DNA of 64,000 nucleotides, taken from positions 375,168-439,167 of the forward strand of contig NZ_WFLM01000005.1 of the NCBI RefSeq assembly GCF_009208775.1. The letters run 5' to 3'. Shown one piece after another: positions 1 to 9,713 of this stretch. How positions within the stretch are numbered: position 1 is the first letter of the stretch; every line of letters starts with the position of its first letter. The DNA comes from Silvanigrella paludirubra. GTDB taxonomy: Bacteria > Bdellovibrionota_B > Oligoflexia > Silvanigrellales > Silvanigrellaceae. Below the pieces are notes generated by a model. It saw only the letters and a program-made list of their open reading frames with translations. It ran no database searches and was not told the DNA's origin. The translations under genes were made by a program, and so were the position numbers.

Positions 1-14
1 TTTTAGAGGAAAAC

Positions 15-959
15 ATGCGAAAAATATATTTATTATCGTCTATTTTATTTGGAGTAATTTCATTTCAATCATTTGCTATTGCAGATTGCAAAAAAGTACG
101 ATTTTCAAGTATTGGATGGACAGATATTTCTGCTTCAACTGCAGTTGCTACCGAAGTTCTTAACACTTTAGGTTACGAAACAAAATCGACAGAATTGTCG
201 GTACCAATGACTTTTGCAGGAATGAAAAATAAAGACATAGATGTGTTTCTTGGAAATTGGATGCCATCTATGACGGCCGATATTCTTCCCTATCAAAAAC
301 AAGGTTCCGTTGAAACGATTGGTACTGTCTTAAGAGGTGCAAAATATACTTTAGCAGTTCCATCCTATGTATATGAAGCTGGTGTAAAAACTTTTGCTGA
401 CATTGCAAAATATAAAGATAAATTCCAAGGAAAAATATTTGGCATAGAACCTGGAAATGATGGAAACAGACATATCCTTCAAATGATTCAAGACAACGCA
501 TTTAATTTAAAAAGCTGGAAGTTAATTGAATCGAGTGAACAAGCCATGATTATGGAAGTTATGCAATCCGTAAAAAGAAACAAATGGATTGTATTTTTAG
601 GCTGGGAACCACACACAATGAATAAAATGATTAAAATGAATTATCTTGATGGGGGAGATAAATATTTTGGTCCAAAAGAAGGAGAATCTATTGTTTATAT
701 AAATAGTAGAAAAAACTTTTCGAAAGAATGTCCCGAATTAACAAAATTTTTTCATCAATTTAACTTAACAATTGAGGATGAAGAAGAAATTATGGGAATG
801 ATACTAAATAAAAAAATGGAACCAAAAGACGCAGCTCGTATATGGATAAAATCAAACTTTCCAAAAGTTAAAAAATGGTTGACAGATATAAAATTAAGCA
901 ATGGAAACAATGCAAATTTTGAAGAATTTCAAAAAAACTTCTTAACTATAAATAAATAA
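15..959 (+). CDS. choX: Choline/betaine ABC transporter substrate-binding protein (ChoX/ProX family)
   Basis: Periplasmic binding protein that would capture choline or a related quaternary amine and pass it to the permease encoded next. An N-terminal signal peptide of about 23 residues ends before DCKKV. The mature protein opens with VRFSSIGWTDISAST and contains DVFLGNWMPSM and FLGWEPHTMN, the aromatic-rich segments that cage trimethylammonium ligands in the OpuAC/ChoX family. Length of 314 residues is usual. An AGAGGAAA ribosome site precedes the ATG. It is first of five same-strand genes with permease, ATPase, Rieske oxygenase and choline dehydrogenase. The BetA-like gene favours choline over glycine betaine; that choice is inference. 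Confidence 0.88.
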   Translation: MRKIYLLSSILFGVISFQSFAIADCKKVRFSSIGWTDISASTAVATEVLNTLGYETKSTELSVPMTFAGMKNKDIDVFLGNWMPSMTADILPYQKQGSVETIGTVLRGAKYTLAVPSYVYEAGVKTFADIAKYKDKFQGKIFGIEPGNDGNRHILQMIQDNAFNLKSWKLIESSEQAMIMEVMQSVKRNKWIVFLGWEPHTMNKMIKMNYLDGGDKYFGPKEGESIVYINSRKNFSKECPELTKFFHQFNLTIEDEEEIMGMILNKKMEPKDAARIWIKSNFPKVKKWLTDIKLSNGNNANFEEFQKNFLTINK

Positions 960-990
960 TTTATTTTAAGTAAATTAAAAGAGGATATTT

Positions 991-1827
991 ATGGAAAAAA
1001 TACCAATAGGAATTTGGGTCCAAGATATAGTTAATTATATAGTTGATTTATCAGAATATCATTTAAGATTATTTTCAGACTCTTTAAATTTAGTTATTGG
1101 TAAAACAGTTGATGCATTGGAATGGACAAATCCATTTATATTAATTCTTATTATAGTAATATTAACTTACATAATAAAAAGAAATTGGAAAACATTAATT
1201 TTAATTATTTTTGGATGTCTTTTTATTTTAAATCTTGGCTACTGGAGAGAATCTCTAGAAACAGTTACGTTGGTACTTTTTTCTACTTTAGTTTCTGCAT
1301 TAATTGGAATTCCTCTTGGAATTTTATGTGCTCATAGACCATTTTTCTACTCATTTTTAAGACCAATTTTAGATTTAATGCAAACAATACCTACTTTTGT
1401 ATATTTAATACCTACATTAATGCTATTTGGCTTAGGAATGGCACCAGGACTTTTTTCAACCATTATTTTTTCAATGCCTGCCACAATTCGTTTGACTTAT
1501 TTAGGAATGAGTAAGGTACCACCTTCACTTATGGAAGTAGCTGACTCATTTGGCGCAAATCGATGGAAAAGATTATGGACAATTGAATTTCCTTACGCGA
1601 AAAGTTCCATTCTAACAGGAATTTCTCAATGCGTTATGCTTTCACTATCTATGGTTGTAATAGCTGCTTTAGTTGGCGCAGAAGGCCTAGGAAAACCAGT
1701 TGTTCAAGCATTAAATACCGTGAATATTGTCAAAGGTTTTGAATCTGGATTAACAATTGTCATTATAGCCATTTTACTTGACAGAATATTATCTGTTTCT
1801 AACAAAAAAGTTGGTGAATTAACATGA
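991..1827 (+). CDS. choW: Choline/betaine ABC transporter permease (ChoW/ProW family)
   Basis: Inner-membrane permease of the same importer, 278 residues. Several strongly hydrophobic helices are visible from about residue 50 onward. The central part carries the binding-protein-dependent transport signature, with ADSFGANRWKRLWTIEFP near residues 188-206 matching the EAA-loop region that contacts the ATPase. The gene lies 31 bp after the binding protein behind GAGGATATTT, and its end overlaps the ATPase start by 4 bp, so translation is probably coupled. Family assignment is firm; substrate is inferred from the operon. Confidence 0.9.
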   Translation: MEKIPIGIWVQDIVNYIVDLSEYHLRLFSDSLNLVIGKTVDALEWTNPFILILIIVILTYIIKRNWKTLILIIFGCLFILNLGYWRESLETVTLVLFSTLVSALIGIPLGILCAHRPFFYSFLRPILDLMQTIPTFVYLIPTLMLFGLGMAPGLFSTIIFSMPATIRLTYLGMSKVPPSLMEVADSFGANRWKRLWTIEFPYAKSSILTGISQCVMLSLSMVVIAALVGAEGLGKPVVQALNTVNIVKGFESGLTIVIIAILLDRILSVSNKKVGELT

Positions 1828-2687
1828 CTCAAGAATGTTTTAATATTAGTCATCTTGATTTAGTTTTTGGAAAAAATCCAAATAAGGCCTTTAATGCTTT
1901 AGATGCTGGTAAAAGCAGAGATCAAATTCATAAAGAATTAAACCAAATTGTAGCCGTCAGAAAAGTTAGTTTCAAAGTATATCAAGGCGAGATTCTAGTA
2001 ATAATGGGTTTGTCTGGTTCAGGAAAATCATCATTGTTACGTTGTTTCAATGGAATGAATGGAAGAAGTCATGGAGAAGTAAGGGGGACAATTCAATTTA
2101 GAGATCCCTCAACACAACAATTAATAGACATAATTCACTGCCCAAAAAATGAATTAATGGGAATTCGAAAAAATAAAATCTCTATGGTATTTCAACAATT
2201 TGGTTTAATGCCATGGAGAACGGTTGAAGAAAACGTAGCTTATCCTTTAGAAATTCAAAAAATTCCAATTGAAGAAATAAAAAAACAAGTTGCAGAAAAA
2301 CTTCATTTAGTTGGCCTCTCTGAATGGAAAAATAAGTTTCCACATGAGTTATCTGGTGGAATGCAACAACGAGTTGGATTAGCAAGAGCTTTTGTTACAG
2401 ATGCCGATGTTTTACTAATGGATGAACCATTTTCAGCATTAGATCCTTTGCATAGAAAACATTTACAAGACGAAATTTTACAGCTTCAATATAATTTAAA
2501 AAAAACAATTATTTTTGTTACCCACGATTTTTCAGAAGCAATTCGGATTGGTTCTCGAATTGCAATTATGGACTCAGGAAATATTTTACAAATAGGAACT
2601 GCAAAAGATTTAATTGATAAACCTTCATGTGAAATAGTAAAAAGATTTACATCAGACGTTACTTTAAATAATCCTATTTATTCTTAA
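1824..2687 (+). CDS. choV: Choline/betaine ABC transporter ATP-binding protein (ChoV/ProV family)
   Basis: Cytoplasmic ATPase of the importer, 287 residues. Visible motifs are Walker A (GLSGSGKSSLL, about residues 62-72), the Q-loop (VFQQFGLMPW), the ABC signature (LSGGMQQRVGLARA), Walker B (VLLMDEPFSALD) and the switch histidine (FVTHDFSEA). The N-terminal extension before Walker A is typical of ProV/ChoV. ProV's C-terminal CBS pair is absent, as in ChoV and other short family members. The ATG overlaps the permease stop by 4 bp. A Rieske oxygenase gene follows after 12 bp. Confidence 0.9.
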   Translation: MTQECFNISHLDLVFGKNPNKAFNALDAGKSRDQIHKELNQIVAVRKVSFKVYQGEILVIMGLSGSGKSSLLRCFNGMNGRSHGEVRGTIQFRDPSTQQLIDIIHCPKNELMGIRKNKISMVFQQFGLMPWRTVEENVAYPLEIQKIPIEEIKKQVAEKLHLVGLSEWKNKFPHELSGGMQQRVGLARAFVTDADVLLMDEPFSALDPLHRKHLQDEILQLQYNLKKTIIFVTHDFSEAIRIGSRIAIMDSGNILQIGTAKDLIDKPSCEIVKRFTSDVTLNNPIYS

Positions 2688-2699
2688 GGAAACCAAGCA

Positions 2700-3767
2700 A
2701 TGAGTGTATTTACTAAAACTATTCCAGCATCATGGTATTATGATCCTGAAATTTATGAGATGGAAAGAAAATCTGTTTTTGCATCTGAATGGATTTATAT
2801 TGCGGAAGAAACAGATTTAAAAAATGAAGGCGATTATATTAAACATGATATAGCAGGTTATCCTATTTTTCTTGTTAAAGGAAATGATAAGATAATTAGA
2901 GCATTTCATAATGTTTGTATTCATAGAGCAGCTCCTTTAGTGAATGAAAAAAACGGAAGTTTAAAAAATTCGTCTATCACATGTAAATATCATGGATGGA
3001 CATATGATTTAAAAGGAGAATTAATGAATACTCCTTTATTAGAAACTTCCGAAGTTAAAAAAAACTGTAACTCTTCTTTATTTGAAATAAAAGTTGATAT
3101 CTTCAATGGTTTATTATTTATAAATATGGATAAAAATTCCTGCCCTTTTAATGAATTTATTTCCCCCTTAAAAACTGAAATAGAACATTCTAAATATCCT
3201 ATGAATGAATACACAATTTATGAAAGCATGGAAAAAGAAGGAAATTTTAATTGGAAAACATGGCTTGATGGCTTTCAAGAATGTTACCATTGTATGACAG
3301 TCCATCCTTTATTTAATAGAGATTTTTATTTAAGAAAATATAAAATTGAAAATAAAGATCGTTATTCTGTTCATTCTTGTGAAAGAAAAACTTCTTCTGG
3401 AATGGGTCACTTTGAAGGGCTATGGCTGTGGCATTATCCTAACTTAGGTTTACCTTGTTATGAAAACTGTTTTTATATGTTACAGGTAAATCCTATAAGT
3501 CCAAATAAAACAAAATTAAATTATCGATTTCGTTTTAAACAAGACGTTACTTTAGAGCAAAGACAAGAATTTGTTAAATTAATTGAAAAAATTACTGTTG
3601 AAGATATTTTAATTTGCGAACAAGTACAAAAAAATCTTGAGGTTGGAATTTATCAAGAAGGTATTTTGCATCCTGAGCGTGAAAATGGGGTTGAATATTT
3701 TCATTCCTTAGTAAGAAAAGCAATTACAAATTTAAAAGGAAATCGTGATGTCAAAAATTCAATATGA
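2700..3767 (+). CDS. Rieske 2Fe-2S oxygenase, choline monooxygenase/GbcA-like
   Basis: Oxygenase component of a Rieske non-haem iron enzyme, 355 residues. The Rieske cluster ligands are C73-x-H75 and C95-x2-H98 (CIHRAAP and CKYHGW). The mononuclear iron site is visible as ECYHC near residue 194 and a second histidine in VHP at about 202. ECYHC resembles the betaine demethylase (GbcA) and stachydrine demethylase group more than plant choline monooxygenase. It sits between a choline importer and choline dehydrogenase, so oxidation or demethylation of a quaternary amine is likely. No reductase partner is encoded nearby, so electrons must come from elsewhere. It is shorter than GbcA, so the exact substrate is open. 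Confidence 0.82.
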   Translation: MSVFTKTIPASWYYDPEIYEMERKSVFASEWIYIAEETDLKNEGDYIKHDIAGYPIFLVKGNDKIIRAFHNVCIHRAAPLVNEKNGSLKNSSITCKYHGWTYDLKGELMNTPLLETSEVKKNCNSSLFEIKVDIFNGLLFINMDKNSCPFNEFISPLKTEIEHSKYPMNEYTIYESMEKEGNFNWKTWLDGFQECYHCMTVHPLFNRDFYLRKYKIENKDRYSVHSCERKTSSGMGHFEGLWLWHYPNLGLPCYENCFYMLQVNPISPNKTKLNYRFRFKQDVTLEQRQEFVKLIEKITVEDILICEQVQKNLEVGIYQEGILHPERENGVEYFHSLVRKAITNLKGNRDVKNSI

Positions 3768-5445
3768 TTTTATTATTATTGGTGGCGGTTCTGCTGGCTG
3801 CGTTTTAGCGAATCGCTTAAGTACAAATCCAGATAATAAAGTATTAGTACTTGAAGCAGGAAGACCTGATTATATTTGGGATATATTTATTCACATGCCA
3901 GCCGGGCTAATGTACCCATTAGGTAACAAAGCATATGATTGGTGTTACCAATCTGATCCAGAGCCATTTATGAATGGAAGACGTATTTTCCATGGTAGAG
4001 GTAAAATATTAGGAGGCTGTAGCTCAATCAATGGAATGATTTATATTCGTGGAAATCCTCTTGATTATCAAAAGTGGGCTAATCAAAAAGGATTAGAAGA
4101 TTGGAATTATCAACATTGTTTACCCTATTTTAATAGAGCGGAAACAAGAATGATTGGGGCCAATGAATACCACGGATTTAATGGTCCACTTATGCTTGAA
4201 ACAGCTTCATGTGAAAATCCATTATTTCAATCCTTCTTTGAAGCAGTCCAACAAGCAGGATATCCCTTAACAGATGATGTCAATGGTTATTGTCAAGAAG
4301 GGTTTGGACGTTTTGATAGAAATATTAATAGAGGTCGAAGACTTTCAGCCGCTAGAGCTTATTATCACCCTATAAAAAAGAAAAGACCAAATCTTCATTT
4401 AAAAACACGAGCGCTAACAACAAAAATATTATTTGATGGAAAAAAAGCAATCGGAGTTGAATATCAAAAATTTGGAATTACTCATAAAGTATATGCTGGC
4501 GAAATTATTTGTTGTGGTGGTGCTATTAATTCGCCACAATTATTACAATTATCTGGTATAGGAAATGCAACTGAATTAAGATCGCATGGAATTAAGGTAA
4601 CTGAAAACCTTCCAGGTGTAGGCGAAAATTTACAAGATCACCTCGAGGTGTATGTTCAACATGCCTGTAAGTTACCCGTAAGCATGTACCCAGCGTTAAA
4701 ATGGTGGAATAAACCCAAAATAGGGTTTCAATGGTTATTTCAAAGAAAAGGAGCCGCAGCAACAAATCATTTTGAGGCTGGTGGATTTATTAGAAGTAAC
4801 AATGAAGTAACATATCCAAATATTCAATTTCATTTTTTACCACTAGCTGTTCGGTACGATGGATCTTCTCCATCTAATGGACACGGCTACCAAGTCCATA
4901 TAGGTCCCATGAATTCCGATGCAAGAGGTCATGTAAAAATTCGCTCCTCAAATCCAAAAGAATATCCAAGTTTAAAATTTAATTACTTATCAACAGAACA
5001 AGATCGCAGAGAATGGATAGAAGCCGTTCGCTGCGCTCGAAAAATATTAAGCCAAGATGCGATGAATGAATTTAATGGAGGAGAAACATCTCCAGGCCCT
5101 GCTGTAGAAACGGATAAAGAAATATTAGACTGGGTAGCACGGGATGCCGAAACTGCTTTACATCCTTCTTGCACTTGTAAAATGGGTGAAGATCCTATGT
5201 CTGTTGTCGATCCCAAAACTATGTCCGTTCATGGAATTAAAAATTTAAGAGTTGTAGATGCCTCTGTGATGCCTTTTGTTACGAATGGAAATATTTATGC
5301 TCCCGTTATGATGATTGCCGAAAAATCTGCAGATATTATTTTAGGTAACACATTACTGGCTCCAGCTTCTGTAGATTATTACCAGCACGAATCAAATAAT
5401 AAATCTAAAAATAGTTATACTCAATCTGAACTAAGCATGCAGTAA
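3748..5445 (+). CDS. betA: Choline dehydrogenase (GMC flavoprotein oxidoreductase)
   Basis: FAD enzyme expected to oxidise choline to betaine aldehyde and possibly on to glycine betaine. It has the N-terminal dinucleotide-binding motif [14 protein letters not shown], the GMC signature around [20 protein letters not shown], and the C-terminal catalytic region HPSCTCKMG followed by [14 protein letters not shown]. Length (565 residues) matches BetA. A GTG lies at 3745, but the ATG at 3748 has AAAGGA seven bases upstream and is preferred. It overlaps the Rieske gene by 20 bp, indicating coupled translation. No betaine-aldehyde dehydrogenase or BetI repressor is present in the window next to it. 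Confidence 0.9.
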   Translation: MSKIQYDFIIIGGGSAGCVLANRLSTNPDNKVLVLEAGRPDYIWDIFIHMPAGLMYPLGNKAYDWCYQSDPEPFMNGRRIFHGRGKILGGCSSINGMIYIRGNPLDYQKWANQKGLEDWNYQHCLPYFNRAETRMIGANEYHGFNGPLMLETASCENPLFQSFFEAVQQAGYPLTDDVNGYCQEGFGRFDRNINRGRRLSAARAYYHPIKKKRPNLHLKTRALTTKILFDGKKAIGVEYQKFGITHKVYAGEIICCGGAINSPQLLQLSGIGNATELRSHGIKVTENLPGVGENLQDHLEVYVQHACKLPVSMYPALKWWNKPKIGFQWLFQRKGAAATNHFEAGGFIRSNNEVTYPNIQFHFLPLAVRYDGSSPSNGHGYQVHIGPMNSDARGHVKIRSSNPKEYPSLKFNYLSTEQDRREWIEAVRCARKILSQDAMNEFNGGETSPGPAVETDKEILDWVARDAETALHPSCTCKMGEDPMSVVDPKTMSVHGIKNLRVVDASVMPFVTNGNIYAPVMMIAEKSADIILGNTLLAPASVDYYQHESNNKSKNSYTQSELSMQ

Positions 5446-5475
5446 ACTTATTAAATTAACAATTTTGGATTTTAA

Positions 5476-6084
5476 ATGACAAATTTAACTCACAAAAAAA
5501 CGATTACTATGCATAAAGGCAGACTTGAAGCATTTAGCGATGGTGTTTTAGCGATCATTATTACTATTATGGTATTAGAGTTAAAAATTCCGCATACAGA
5601 TGATTTATATGAACTTTTACCTCTATTACCCATATTTTTAAGCTATTTTTTGAGTTTTATTTATGTAGGAATTTATTGGAATAATCACCATCATGTCTTT
5701 CAAATAGTGAAACATGTCAATGGAAAAATATTATGGGCAAATTTGAATTTATTATTTTGGCTTTCCTTACTTCCTTTCGCTACCGCTTGGTCTGGTGAGA
5801 ATTCTTTTTCAAAAACTCCCGTTGCTATGTACGGCTTTATTTTACTTATGGCATCTGTTTCTTTTTATATTTTAGTAAAATCTCTTGCCTCATCGCATGG
5901 CTCAGACTCAGATATTGCAAAATCTCTTGGCGGTAATTTAAAAGGTAAAATATCAATTGTTATTTATGCACTTGCAATTTTTTTAACTTACTATTCTTCC
6001 TATGTTTCGATGTTTATTTATTTATTTGTAGCTATTCTTTGGATAATTCCAGACAAAAGAGTTGAAAATATAGTTCAAGAATAA
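5476..6084 (+). CDS. TMEM175 (DUF1211) family membrane protein, putative potassium channel
   Basis: Bacterial TMEM175-like integral membrane protein of 202 residues. The family motif is plain in RLEAFSDGVLAIIITIMVLELKIP: the FSD sequence lies on the first pore-lining helix. About six hydrophobic segments follow, with the characteristic YWNNHHHVF loop. The family forms potassium-permeable channels in cells; activity here is inference. It starts 30 bp after betA. Its last 52 bp, including the stop codon, recur exactly about 1.2 kb downstream, so the locus has been partly duplicated. Confidence 0.85.
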   Translation: MTNLTHKKTITMHKGRLEAFSDGVLAIIITIMVLELKIPHTDDLYELLPLLPIFLSYFLSFIYVGIYWNNHHHVFQIVKHVNGKILWANLNLLFWLSLLPFATAWSGENSFSKTPVAMYGFILLMASVSFYILVKSLASSHGSDSDIAKSLGGNLKGKISIVIYALAIFLTYYSSYVSMFIYLFVAILWIIPDKRVENIVQE

Positions 6085-6089
6085 TATTT
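6038..6089 (+). repeat. 52-bp perfect direct repeat, copy 1 (3' end of TMEM175 gene)
   Basis: These 52 bases, covering the end of the TMEM175 gene and its stop codon, are identical to 7223-7274. The two copies bracket the hypothetical gene at 6252-7136. Confidence 0.95.
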
Positions 6090-6251
6090 TAATTATAATA
6101 TCATTACTTTTTATACATAATAGCATTAATAAAAACAATTATATTGATTATTATCTATATAAAATATTAAATATTAAAATTATATTTAATATTTTATTTT
6201 ATATAATTAGATTAATTTTCCACTATTATAAGATACTATAGAAAGATTTAT

Positions 6252-7136
6252 ATGTTTAAATTATGTAATATGTAAAAAAATACAGTAATAAATTATTCAA
6301 ATGGAAAATTCGAATTTAAATATTATAATAGCTATTATAAAAAAAGATTTGAAGAAGAAGACTACTTAGCTTATTTGGTTTTAACAAAAAATAATTTCAA
6401 TAAAAATGTATTAAATGTATCAAGAAAATTAGCCGATCAATTAAAAATATGTAAATTTTTATATACAGAAATAAATAATAGCTTTATGTCTAAAAAAGGA
6501 ACCTATCCTATACCAAAATTAGAATTTAAATCAAATAATGATGTAATTAATTTTTTTGAGACTGAAACAGATTCATTATTAATATTATCTGTTTTTTGGC
6601 ATGTTGGGTTTTCATTATCTTATATTGAGCATCAGGAAATTTTTAAAAAAGTAGTAAAATATGTTAAAAATAATAATACATTTTATACTTCACATATTTC
6701 TCCTACAAAAGATTATACAGAGGATAAAAACATGAAAGATAAATCATTAATTAATTATAATATTACTAGATTTGGAAATACTTCGTTTGTCCAATCACGT
6801 AAACTTTTTGATAATAAATTTTATTCATATAGTTTTTCAAAAGATTATATAAGAGTTAATGCTAATTCAAAAAATGAAGATGTACAAAATTTTATTAAAA
6901 ATAACATACCATTTATTTCTGGATTTTCAGGAATTGCAAATCTTTCTTGTAAAGTAATTTTATTATCTGGTATAAAACCAAAATCAAACGAATCAATAAT
7001 GTTTATGGAATCAATGGCTGCATTTATTGTTGCTTCAGGTATGCACTCTTATACAGAAGTTTATAGTTCATATAATTTATTTCTTAATTTATTCAGTAAA
7101 AAAAATAAATACTCTTTTTTTATAAATATAAATTAG
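6252..7136 (+). pseudogene. Hypothetical protein gene, probably interrupted by an early in-frame stop
   Basis: The longest open frame is 253 residues from a TTG at 6375 and resembles no family I recognise. The frame stays open upstream to 6276 with coding-like residues (FKYYNSYYKKRFEEEDYLAYL) but no good start. Further up, an ATG at 6252 behind GAAAGA is in the same frame, separated only by one TAA at 6273-6275. The simplest reading is a protein beginning at 6252 whose eighth codon has become a stop. Alternatively the TTG at 6375 is used and the gene is alive. The protein is K/N/F/Y-rich, with a mildly hydrophobic SGFSGIANLSCKVILLSG segment. Confidence 0.5.
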
Positions 7137-7161
7137 AAAGAAATATATTTTATTAATTATA

Positions 7162-7269
7162 GAATCTGTTTATTTTTATACATTTGTAAAATCTCTTGAT
7201 ACAGAATTATTTATTGCAAATATTTGGATAATTCCAGACAAAAGAGTTGAAAATATAGTTCAAGAATAA
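7162..7269 (+). pseudogene. TMEM175 C-terminal fragment (degenerate second copy)
   Basis: This stretch reads ESVYFYTFVKSL, a short unrelated-looking joint, then NIWIIPDKRVENIVQE and a stop. Both ends match the C-terminal third of the TMEM175 gene at 5476-6084 (ASVSFYILVKSL and ILWIIPDKRVENIVQE), with about 40 intervening residues missing. It has no start codon and is a remnant of a duplicated or paralogous copy. Confidence 0.8.
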
Positions 7270-7274
7270 TATTT
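7223..7274 (+). repeat. 52-bp perfect direct repeat, copy 2
   Basis: Identical to 6038-6089. It lies inside the TMEM175 remnant, and similarity continues weakly upstream of it but stops just after the stop codon. Confidence 0.95.
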
Positions 7275-7316
7275 AAATGAAATTCAAGAAAATAATTAAT
7301 TTTATATAAACATCAA

Positions 7317-8214
7317 TTAATTATTATTTTCAGAAAAAAACTTTTTTGCAGTTTTATTTAACGAAATTAATGCTCTTTCAATATCAGCAGATGATGTTCG
7401 CCAATTACAAAATGCAGCACGAATTCCATGCTGCTCTTTATAAATGGTTTGAGACAAAAAAACTTCACCTTCTTTGTGCAATATTCTTGAGTTTTCTGGA
7501 GTAAGATAAAATAAATTTGGAAACTCATTTAATTCGCTTAAGTAACTAGCTCGATTGTAAAAAGTTTTTTGCTGAATTTTTTGTATGTTTTGTTAACTGA
7601 ATAGAATAATAATATTATTCTTCTATTCAGTTAAATTATCAAAATCTACAGAATTCACTGTTCCAGCATTTGCCACAACTATAATTGGCTTTGCTTTATT
7701 TCTTTCTAATTCTTCTTTTAAAAAAGAAATATCAATACATTCTCTATCAGGTTCACATGGTATATATATTTAAAGAATCACGACCCATTCCAAGCATAGC
7801 AAGCGATTTTAATATACTTGAATTAGGTGATGCACTTAAAATTTTTAATTGGTAAAGTTTGTATAAACCATCTTCGGTAATATCAATTTAATTCCTTTCT
7901 CCAGCCCATTGACTTCCTATTGCAAGAGCAACAAAATTAGAAATTGTTGCTTCACTTACAAAAGTACCATTAAAATCATTAGATATGCCAAATAATTCAC
8001 GTAACATGTAAAGATGTGCTAAAAAATGATTTACAAACTCTTCTAAAGCTCCGTTAGATCCTTTAGAGTTTTCTTGTAATCCATTTAAAATGTGTTCTTT
8101 ATTTTTTCTGTCTGGTACAATTCTGTTATCAATATTATTATAAAAATTTTACTACATTTAAGAGTAAATTTTGAAGTTTAGGAGTTTTATTCTGTCATTT
8201 AATATTTCTTTCAT
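7317..8214 (-). pseudogene. Pyridoxal-phosphate group II decarboxylase pseudogene
   Basis: Read on the minus strand, scattered frames give pieces in the order found in group II (DDC/GAD-type) decarboxylases: FNGTFVSEATISNFVALAIG, then SPNSSILKSLAMLGMG, then IIVVANAGTVNSVDFDNL, then HGIRAAFCNWRTSSADIE near the C-terminus. These pieces are separated by several stops and frameshifts: for example a stop about 19 codons after the ATG at 8214, one after QWAGERN, and one near 7770. The segment that should hold the PLP-binding lysine is missing and a 42-bp palindrome sits there instead. The gene is dead; substrate (aspartate, diaminobutyrate or aromatic amino acid) cannot be told. Confidence 0.85.
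7593..7634. repeat. 42-bp near-perfect palindrome inside the decarboxylase pseudogene
   Basis: Two 14-base arms (TTAACTGAATAGAA and its exact complement) flank an AT-only centre that is itself nearly palindromic. It lies exactly where the central third of the decarboxylase, including the PLP lysine, is lost. It could be a deletion-junction product or a minimal mobile-element remnant. Confidence 0.85.
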
Positions 8215-8307
8215 ATTAATTCACCTATATTAACTATCTTTTTAAAAGAAATATTAACATAATTATGATTTTTTATAAATTGTCAAGGCAGAATTATAAT
8301 TTAAAAA

Positions 8308-9636
8308 TTATAGAAAAATTAAACATATTATCGCAATTAAAGTATACGGCAAAGAACCTAAAAATAAATAAAGAGGACTTATTCCATCTTCACCCAAATT
8401 TTTATTTAAAATTCCGTAGCCAATTGGATTGGGTGCATTTGCAATAACGGTTAATCCACCACCAGCCACAGCTCCAGCAACAAGTGAATATTTCATAGCA
8501 TCTGATAAATTAGGAACTAAGGTACCTAAATAAGTTAAAGCTGCATTGTCTGTAACAGCAGTTAAAGCTGTAGCTCCAATAAACATTGTAACTGGCTGCA
8601 ATAAATTTACTAAAGGAATAAGCCACCATTGTTGTAGAGCGCCTAAAGTAACAAGGCCGCCTAAGAAGAAACCAACAAGTAAACTTTCTCTTATTTTTAA
8701 AGAATCATGATATTCTTTTGTTACTTCAAACCAACCAATAAATAATAAAAATAATGGAATTAAAAAAGAAACATATTTATGATAAACAATACATAGTATT
8801 AGAAATACAATATTTGTAACAATTATCCAATAAGGTGTTTTTTGCTTTTCTTCATTTATAATTAGGCTTTTTTCAGTATCTTTAATTGGATTTCTAAAAA
8901 TCACAGAAGTTACTAATGTGCCAATTAGAACGGCAATAATTGATTTCCAACCAAAGTTTGTAAACATAAATTGAAGATCCCATTTCCATGTATTTGCAAC
9001 GATTAAAACGGGTGGTGCGGCAAAATGAGTGAGTGTGCCTCCGATAGAAATATTAACAAATAATAATCCAAGCATAGCATACTTAAATCTCATATTTTCT
9101 GTTTTCGAGAAAAAATGCTCTTGTAATAATAAAGCACATACTGTCATAGCAACGGGCTCAGTAATTAATGAACCTGATAAAGAGCCAAAAATATAAATAC
9201 AACAAAAAAGAGCAATTTTTTTATGAACAAAAAATATTTTAGAAAAGAATAAGGATAAAAAATTTATTCCTCTATCAGCAAGATACATAACAGGTTTTGT
9301 TGCTGACATACACATAATAATAAAAACAAAAATAGCTTCTTTAAAATCAAGTTCATTTAAAAAACTTAATGATGCAGGCATTCCTAAATAAACAGAAATT
9401 AAAGCAATAAAAATAAAAGCCCAAAAACCAAATACGACTTCAACTTCTCCCAAAAAGTGAAGAACTTTTTCTGACATAGATCCCTTTGGACGCTTATGTG
9501 CCATAGCTATAATTCGACTGGTACAAAACGTATGCAAAACAGCGCATACAAAAATAAAAGTTGCAGAATAAATAATTACTTTATTTTGTAAAAGTTCACT
9601 CATTATTGAAATTTGTTCAGGACAACTTACTGCCAT
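8308..9636 (-). CDS. Putative Na+/H+ antiporter (Na_H_antiport_3 family)
   Basis: Integral membrane protein of 442 residues with about eleven hydrophobic segments. Recognisable family stretches are VEVVFGFWAFIFIALI, LITEPVAMTVCALLL, GGTLTHFAAPPVLIVANTW and the C-terminal TALTAVTDNAALTYLGTLVP followed by NAPNPIGYGIL. The repeated P- and N/D-rich dipoles resemble NhaD/ArsB-type ion transporters, and the family is annotated as a putative sodium/proton antiporter; transport has not been shown by the sequence. The chosen ATG has AAGGAAAG eight bases upstream. The gene diverges from the HAD gene across about 77 bp, which must hold both promoters. Confidence 0.82.
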   Translation of the reverse strand: MAVSCPEQISIMSELLQNKVIIYSATFIFVCAVLHTFCTSRIIAMAHKRPKGSMSEKVLHFLGEVEVVFGFWAFIFIALISVYLGMPASLSFLNELDFKEAIFVFIIMCMSATKPVMYLADRGINFLSLFFSKIFFVHKKIALFCCIYIFGSLSGSLITEPVAMTVCALLLQEHFFSKTENMRFKYAMLGLLFVNISIGGTLTHFAAPPVLIVANTWKWDLQFMFTNFGWKSIIAVLIGTLVTSVIFRNPIKDTEKSLIINEEKQKTPYWIIVTNIVFLILCIVYHKYVSFLIPLFLLFIGWFEVTKEYHDSLKIRESLLVGFFLGGLVTLGALQQWWLIPLVNLLQPVTMFIGATALTAVTDNAALTYLGTLVPNLSDAMKYSLVAGAVAGGGLTVIANAPNPIGYGILNKNLGEDGISPLYLFLGSLPYTLIAIICLIFL

Positions 9637-9713
9637 TTTTAAAACTTTCCTTGCAGTTATTTAAGGGCTTTGCCATATTCAAATCGGATGAATTAATGGA
9701 AAGGCTCCTATTT

